From NCBI GenBank assembly GCA_007922225.1, contig ML679995.1, forward strand, positions 8,436,689 through 8,500,688: a DNA stretch of 64,000 nucleotides, read 5' to 3'. The position numbers and the translations under genes were made by a program. The notes below the pieces were generated by a model that made no database searches, had not been told where the DNA came from, and saw nothing but the letters and a program-made list of their open reading frames with translations. The DNA comes from Emydura subglobosa (taxonomy: Eukaryota > Chordata > Testudines > Chelidae). This document shows positions 57,401-64,000 of this stretch, one piece after another (the first letter of the stretch is position 1; every line of letters starts with the position of its first letter).

Positions 57401-59694
57401 ATATTAGGCAGTCAAGATACAGGGAAAGCAAAGGTGATGGCAAGAGGACCCTGAGCATGTGCAGGTGAACTGTGCATACAGCTTGAAACATTTGAAACTA
57501 ATTCTTCCTTTCAAATAACTACAACACTATCAGATCTCCTCAGCCACTGCCCACGCCTGCTCTTGTGAGCATTGCAGTAGAAGTGGATTTTGAAAAGAGT
57601 ATTTTGACCTCATGGCTTAGTTCGAGGAACGTGTTCCCTATCTAAGGAGCAGAGTGGAAGAGAGCAGAGAGATGTTTGTAGGACAAACAGGCATCAGTGA
57701 TGGAGCATGGGGGATCTATGATGGGGGAAGGGTAACATGATAACAGACAATGGTGGAAAAGTAGGGAGTGACAGAGCTGTGAAGGATCTTATAGGTGAAG
57801 AAACACCTGAGACACATAGAACTGTAATGAACTGAGCGCTGGAGTATACACTACAGGGGAACAACCTTTCAGTGGAAGAGAATGGACTGGTGGACTTGAA
57901 ATGTCTTTCCAGCTTTTGTTTCTGCGATGCAGTCATGAACTGGAGACAGTGCAGAAGGATTTGAGGGGAGGGAAAGAATTGGGTGTCTTTGGAACAAGGA
58001 AAGGAAAGTTTGGGGTAGGTGACACAGTACATCAAACTCTAACTGTAGTGTGTTGTGTGAGGGGTGGAGGATCAGGGAAGAAGCTAAGGTTAGAATAAGG
58101 CAGTCAAGAAGGAGGGGGCATTAAGTGACAATGAAATAAAGGAGACAGGGTGGAGTGTTCCTAGAAGAGTTGTGAGAGGTGAAGTAGGGGAATAACGGCA
58201 TTATGTTGAAGGTGAAATTCGTCCCTTTGTGGTTTCCCCATGCAAAACCATCTGCAGAGGCAGGGGGACTCCACATCTCCTGAATACCAAGGAGGTGGAC
58301 TTGGAGGGGAGCATTGGGGAAACTCTTGGGAGGGGCCATTATCTCTGCATTCTGTGAATCCAGTAGCATGAAACCACCTTTTAGTAGTCATGCTGGGTTA
58401 ACGGCAGGTATTCCGGCCTACGGCCTGTTGCATGGGGTGGAGGTGGATTTTGTGTTTCCACCTCAGTCCACATGCAGAACATCCACAGAAAGGCTGGTAA
58501 CTCCGCATTTCTGTGGTTCTCCAGAAGTTCACCCTTGGGGAGGAGCAGGAAAGCAGTAAAGGTAACATAGGCTGAGCATGGTGATTTGACTGCACCACCA
58601 GCTGGAGTCAAAGCGTGGCTTGGCCACAGCAATATGAGAAGCTTCTTGTTTGAGAATAGGGATCCTCTGTAACTCTGGAGCAGCAGATAGAGCCTTCTGT
58701 GGCTAACGCTTTTTTATATCACCATCACGGGAAGCTCCTTTATCTTTATGATAAACTAAGGGAGGGTTTTTTCATTTCTTTATTTTATTTTAATTTATTT
58801 CTCATTATTTTTCAAACAGTCAGACATGTTCAGTACTTAAATACATCCAGGAGAGAACGTGGGAAAGCAAATGAGAGAAAAATATAAAAATATAGTAATA
58901 CTCCCATCGTTACACACATTCAAACAATAAAAAGGAATGGGAAAAAAGCTATGGAGCCATAAAAATATTATTGTTCTACAGGGAAAAACAATAATTGCAA
59001 TGTGAAACTGGAGCTGGAATCTGCAATGCTGGGATTGTTTCCTCTTCACATAATGGTTAATCATAATAAATTAAGTTTTATTTTAAATTTTGCAACATAC
59101 TAACTTAACTCAGCAGGTGATGGGAGGTGCCCTGCATAGTCAAAGGTTGTTTAACTGTCTGAGAACAACAATTTCCTCCCTGAAGTTGTGGTATAAATAA
59201 TGTATTCAAAATGTGCCTCATTTAAGCAGATTATTCCAGCTGCCTCTTGTTTTTAGAGCTTGGTGGGAGATTTAACACTAGAAACTCAGCACTCCTGAAA
59301 TGTACAAATACCTATGTGCAAAAAAAAAAAATATCCAGTGAACTGTGTGTCCAAACCAAACCGTTTCAGACTGCAAAAAGAGTCCTAGAAGCAATACTTG
59401 AAGCAAACAATATACAAGCAGCCATCAGGGTTGACTACATTCAAAGGAGGGGCCTGTTTCATCACGGCGCCATGGGTATTCATGGGCTTCTGCAAAGTGG
59501 GTGTGAAATGCTACAAAGTTGTAATAGCATTGTGTTTTGGACCCACTTTGCACTGATTTCAGTGATGACACAAGATTAGTAGCATTGGAGAATCAGGTCC
59601 AAACCACTGATTCAATGAGCAAATGGTGGAAATTAAGATATGCTTGCAAGCAGTTTGCTAACAGGTACTAGTGGGCTAAATTTAGGGCTTAATC
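54489..59694. other. Longest gene-free stretch (5.2 kb)
   Basis: No gene or confident mobile element could be supported. Part of 54945-55010 ('gcgcattatgctacacactttacatag') may be a strongly decayed inverted SINE tail. Homopolymers occur at 56129-56140 and 59321-59331. The open frames on the minus strand between 55.6 and 58.6 kb are short and without domain features. Confidence 0.4.
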
Positions 59695-60478
59695 CTAACT
59701 CATTGGATTCAATAGCAGTTTCAATGTGGCTAAATGTGAATGTATGCATCTAGGAACAAAGAATGTAGGCTGTACTTACAGGATGGGGGACCTTATTCCG
59801 GGAAGTAGGGACTTTGAAAAGGATTGGGGGTTGTGGTGGATAATCAGCTAAACAAGATCTCCCAGGGTGATGCTGTGGTCAAAAGAGCTAATGAAATCCT
59901 GGGTTGCATAAACAGGGATATCTAAAGTAGGAGTAGAGAGATTATTTTACCTCTATCTTTTGTACTTGTGCGACCACTGCTGGAATACTGTGTCCAGTTC
60001 TGCTGCCCACAGTTCAAAGAGGATGTAGATAAACTGTGGAAAAGAGCCACAAGAAAGATTAGAAAACATGCCTTATAGTGACAGGCTCAAAGAGCCCCAT
60101 CTGTTTAGCTTCACAAAGTGAAGACCGAGTGGAGACTTGACAACAGTCTCGATATATCTAAATGAGGAAGAAATATTTAATAAGGGGCTCTTCAATCTAG
60201 CAGAGAAAAGTATTACATGATCCAATGGCTGGAAGTTGAAGCTAGACAAATTTGGACTGGAAATAAAGTGTCAATTTTTTTTTATCAGTGAGAGTAGTTA
60301 ACCACTGGAAAAATTTACTCAGGGTCGTCGTATGTTCTCCATCACTGACAATTTTTAATTCGTGATTGGATGGTTTTTCTTAAAGATCTGCTCTAGGAAT
60401 TGTTTTGGGGAAGTTCTATGGTCTCAGTTATACAGGAAGTCAATCACAATAGTCCCTTCTGGCTTTGGAATCTATGAT
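59695..60478 (+). mobile_element. CR1 LINE fragment, late RT to 3' end
   Basis: Parallel to the later half of the copy at 10150-11385: 'gtatgcatctaggaacaaagaatgtaggc', 'ttattccgggaagtaggga', 'gatgctgtggtcaaaagagctaatgaaatcctgggttgcataaa', then the block 'ccactgctggaatactgtgtccagttctg' (the RP-LEYCVQF motif region). It ends in a tail 'gtcaatcacaatagtcccttctggctttggaatctatgatc'. Many frameshifts and stops; inactive and old. Confidence 0.8.
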
Positions 60479-60482
60479 CCTG

Positions 60483-60520
60483 GTTCTCCCAGGTCCCAGG
60501 TAAGCAACCTAACCACTTCA
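60483..60520 (-). mobile_element. Fragment of tRNA-like SINE head
   Basis: The sequence 'ttctcccaggtcccaggtaagcaacctaaccactt' is an inverse copy of the head that forms the right arm of the palindrome at 19841-19970 ('tctcccacatcccaggtgagtagcctaaccactgg'). It directly follows the CR1 end. Confidence 0.5.
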
Positions 60521-62544
60521 TCTTCCTTCTTCTTTGTCAGCTCATTCTTTGTGATATTATAAGGTTATTCTCCATGGCAGTATATGAGTGCACCCACTTC
60601 AAGTCACACAAAAACAATCACAATCTGATCCGAAGCATTGGCTTGTCATGAGCATTAACATTTTTTACTTGAACAAATGTTTGTGCAAAGTGATTTTTTT
60701 GTCCATGTTAACCCAAAGTGGAACCTTGTCTCCAATGTATCCTAGTGAACTGAATGAAATGAACTAAGATAAAACAAGACCTAGATTTGAACCATCCATG
60801 ATGGTTCTGGATCTTTAAAAACCACAACATAATGCAGGAAGAGATTTTGCAAAAGTTGAACCAAACTTTTAGCCTGTGTTTTAACAATCTTCACAGCAAA
60901 ACTGAGTGAGAAAAATTGATTGACGTCTCAAAAAAGCACTGTAACATATCATCCATGCTTTACAGATAGGGAGGTGGCTGAATTTAAAGCCCCTGAACAG
61001 TGAATCCATGGCACTCAGTCCCCTAGATATTATAATTAATACCGGAAAGCCACGATCATCAAATAAAAGTAGATGGATGTCCAACTAGTTTCCTACAAGT
61101 TCCCATTATCTTAATTTTAGCTTTTTCTTTTCTTCAAAACCCCACATAGACCAACCAGCATCAAAAAGTAAACCTTTCCCTAGAGTGATCATATGATGAT
61201 AGGCCAGATACATTTATTTCTCAGGATCAAATAATCTGTGTGTTCAGAAAAAACGGTGTGGTAAATCGTGTTGACGCTAATACTGACCATTGTGTACACT
61301 GAAATAAAGTTATTTAATTTGAGAGAAATCTAAGCAAGATAGATATTCATCTCCTTCCAGCCAGAGGAAACATGTTAGAATATTTTTTAAAACTATTTCA
61401 CTAATGCAATAAAGTGATGCTTGAGAGAGAAAGCTGTCAACGCAGTAGTTGTGTGATTATTGCATATTACAATTCCAGTTTCCAGACCTTTAAAAAATAT
61501 TAGTGCCAATGAGATGATGCACTTCAAGCCTGTATAAAGAAGCCTACACATTTCCTCAGACTTCTGGGAACTCATTTATAGAGAAGAAAGATCAAAATTA
61601 CAGTTCAGGCTGAAGGAGGAAATTTAATTCTCTTTTTTTATTGAAACGTCATTATACTGAAGCTAACTCTATGAAGAGAGGGAGCTAATTTAACAGATTG
61701 ACTCCCACGATCCGTTTCAGACACAAAGACAGGATTTTAACACGTACCAATGGCACACAAGCTTGACCAGATTTTAACATTTGGTCTCACTGTGTCAAAT
61801 CCTGGTCTCTCCCATCAGCTCTCATTGACGACAGTGGGATCAAGATTTGGCCCATAATGACAAAGGAAAGGAAATTTAGAAAATTCATGAAAACCATAAC
61901 ATAGCATCTTGCAATATATGGACACAAGACACCTCGCTAACTGCTTTGGTCGTGTGCTTTCATTGTGTCTCGGTGTTAGGGGGCAGCCGTGACTTTTTAG
62001 GCTCATTATATCTGAATAGGTAGAATGTAGCCTGGTCACTTCCTAGCACGGGTTGTTATATTTCACTTATCTTCATTCCTTCTGCAGTTTTCCTACTGAT
62101 TGTGGTATTGTTCTTCAATTCCTGTCCGCAAGTCTTGGGTCACACTGCAGCTTGCCCCTGAACAGGGGTGGCATCTCAGCTGATGGGTAGGTTTTTTTCA
62201 ATGATAAGAGAAGTGATCATTTTTGTATCAGTAGAGGTTTCCCATTACTATCTACCATGGAAAAGGTTTGACACCACCTCTAAAGTATCTGGTACAGTAT
62301 AGACAGCATCTGGTAGAGCAGTTGTTATATTCCAACTGGCTAAGCATGCGTTTGCAGCAAGGGGTAGTGCTATAGGACCTTTTGATTTAAAAAATGTTGT
62401 ATAATGTAGCAGTCTCAATCATCTTTTTATTCCAAAATTGACATCCATAATTCTGCTGACATCCCATGCTCCCCTTTTCTCAAGAAATCAGAAGGCAGTT
62501 CACATCAGACTAGGGCAGTTCTGAGACTGCCGTATAGACGTACC
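60521..62544. other. Gene-free stretch
   Basis: No gene or assignable repeat in this 2-kb interval. Confidence 0.4.
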
Positions 62545-62640
62545 CTGTGAGTTTCTCTGTGCCTCAGTTTCCCACCTGAAAAATGAAGAGGCTATTACTC
62601 CCTTAGATAAAGTCTGTTTGGTCCAAGAGCAAATATTGGG
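62545..62640 (+). mobile_element. MIR/CORE-like SINE core fragment
   Basis: The words 'gagtttctctgtgcctcagtttcccacctgaaaaatgaagaggctattactccctt' are the SINE core. Immediately upstream 'ccgtatagacgtaccctg' looks like the end of a 'gtctac'-type MITE, repeating the arrangement at 36258-36540 where such a MITE sits inside the same SINE core. Confidence 0.55.
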
Positions 62641-63729
62641 CTAAATTTATCCCTGGTGTAACCTTACCAAGAAAAATGAAATTACATCAGGGATGACTAT
62701 GTGCCGCTAGTTTTGGTGAACTAAATACAAAAACCAAAAATGATCCTACAGGCTGGATTTAAACTTGATAACGCTGTGGCTTTAAGCAGACAGCCTTCAA
62801 AGCATAGCTAATCTCCAGCAGAAATGAGAGAAATATCCCTGCAGATTCTCTTTTGGGGGGGAAAATAACCCTCTGACGATTCCCACTGAGCTTTGTTATT
62901 AATGTGCCTGCTTACAGTCCCTGACTGGGACTGCCACACATCTAATCTAAGCTGTATTGCTCAAACATTAGGTGTCTCAGTAGCTGCGTACATCATTGAC
63001 AGACTATTGCCCTGCTGGCTCAGAAAGATTAAAATATTTGCCAGTGTGTTTTATCTTTTACATTTTGCTTTTGAGCTCTGATAAATAGGAGCCAGTGATA
63101 ACTTTGCATCGGCTCACAGAAAAAAAAATAGCATGTGGATACTCAAGAGATGGGAAATGTCCAGTTGTTGATTGTCTGATGGCTGGATCAGTGCCCTCCA
63201 TGGAGTATGTCTACTTTATTCTCTATGCTGTGTTCATCACTGTAGTATCTGAGCACCTTCTAGTAGTGCATGAAGCAACAGAACTACACAGCGGCCACTT
63301 GTTTGTTCTCATCCTCTCCTCAGAGGGAGAAGCATGTGGATGTCTTGCTTTGGCAGAGTGCTGTTTCGTTTGCTTGTTAAATATTCCCTTTTCTGTGCAT
63401 TTATATCAGAGAAGGCAAGATCAAAGCAATGCACCTTGCAGTTGGAACAGAAAGTGGTCAGGTTTGTAATCATCCTTAAATTCCTTCATCAGGCTCACAC
63501 CACCCCAGAAAAGGTTCTATAAGCCGCGCCAATGAGCTCTACTCTTACTGTTGAGAGTTTGTGTCGGCCAGAAGAGCGAAACTGTCAACCAGTCTTCATC
63601 CTGGAGCTTGTTGATGTCTCATTCTTATTCCTATAGTAGGTGCCCATAGGACAATTACTACAAAAGGGTATCAGTCTCTGCTTTAGAGCTGTGCAAACTA
63701 TTGCCAGCTAACCATGTTATTCATTCAGG
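62641..63729. other. Gene-free stretch
   Basis: No gene is supported. The 124-codon plus-strand frame from 63095 contains a valine-rich stretch (ILYAVFITVVSEHLLVV) but no signature I recognise and no convincing splice borders. Confidence 0.35.
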
Positions 63730-63734
63730 GTCAG

Positions 63735-63960
63735 AGTCTGCTCCTGTTGAAGAACAAGAACAAGATAAAATGTGACCTAGGTTCAAATTCCCTCCTCCGC
63801 CACAGACTCCCTGTGTAAACTTGGACAAGTCACTTAATCTCTCTGTGTCAATTTCCCCTCTGTTAAAAGAGGTTAATAATTCTGCCTTACTTGGTGGAGA
63901 TGTTGTGAGGGTAAATTCATTAAAAATTATGAGGCAATTGTGGGGCACTTGAGATAGCTA
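63735..63960 (+). mobile_element. MIR/CORE-like SINE
   Basis: B-box-like 'ctaggttcaaattccctcc', core 'gtgtaaacttggacaagtcacttaatctctctgtgtcaatttcccctctgtt', tail 'ggagatgttgtgagggtaaattcattaaaaattatgaggcaattgtgg'. The A-box head is decayed. Same family as 30030 and 44568. Confidence 0.75.
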
Positions 63961-64000
63961 GATTAAGAGTTTTCTCTCTAGTCACTGCTTCTCTGGATCT

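Noticed and set aside
63095..63469. 124-codon plus-strand frame with a valine-rich stretch
   Set aside because: No recognisable domain. An overlapping frame of similar length exists in another phase and no exon borders could be defended.

Overview
The window looks like vertebrate nuclear DNA from a sauropsid, most probably a turtle. It is AT-rich and gene-poor, with only short, stop-riddled reading frames. It carries many 5'-truncated CR1 LINE copies of several ages, tRNA-derived SINEs with a MIR/CORE-like middle, hAT-type and foldback MITEs, and a Ty3/Gypsy integrase relic. The turtle call rests on my recollection of these repeat families, not on a search. No bacterial, phage or organellar features are present.

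I found no intact protein-coding gene. The best coding traces are broken. (1) A GC-rich island at about 15.64-17.17 kb holds two exon-like pieces on the minus strand that resemble the C-terminal cytoplasmic domain of SLC30/ZnT zinc transporters. A splice acceptor and intervening sequence are still visible, so it looks like a duplicated, unprocessed pseudogene or a fast-decaying exon pair. (2) A Myb/SANT-like DNA-binding domain of the kind found in Harbinger-derived proteins lies at 4.69-5.13 kb, minus strand. (3) A Ty3/Gypsy integrase relic lies at 46.76-47.28 kb, minus strand. The rest of the window is best read as intergenic or deep intronic DNA.

Layout. 0-3.8 kb: mostly unique sequence with one clean hAT-like MITE (2865-3212). 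3.65-5.15 kb: a GC-richer block with a possible exon or LTR-like segment and the SANT-like frame. 7.8-12.9 kb: three plus-strand CR1 fragments and SINE pieces. 13.5-15.0 kb: a repeat with a 'gttgtagcc' end and a 277-bp foldback MITE. 15.6-17.2 kb: the ZnT-like pseudogene. 17.6-18.6 kb: an LTR-like GC-rich block. 19.5-20.0 kb: two inverted-arm repeats. 21.4-23.65 kb: a long plus-strand CR1 with an internal reverse-transcriptase deletion. 27-33.7 kb: scattered SINEs and AT-rich degenerate repeats. 35.2-36.9 kb: a dense nest of hairpins, MITEs and direct and inverted duplications. 40.1-42.2 kb: a long minus-strand CR1. 43.3 kb: a 34-nt 5' tRNA-Thr half joined to a CR1 3' end. 45.8-49.2 kb: opposed CR1 pieces, a near-perfect palindrome, Gypsy integrase and two hAT MITEs side by side with 8-bp target duplications. 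52.2-54.5 kb: CR1 ends and a degenerate AT-rich repeat. 59.7-60.5 kb: a CR1 fragment. 62.5-64 kb: SINEs.

There is no operon or pathway here. The interest lies in transposon archaeology: nested insertions, foldback structures, a probable tRNA-half/LINE template-switch chimera and an unexpected SLC30-like fragment. I do not see a convincing new biological system.
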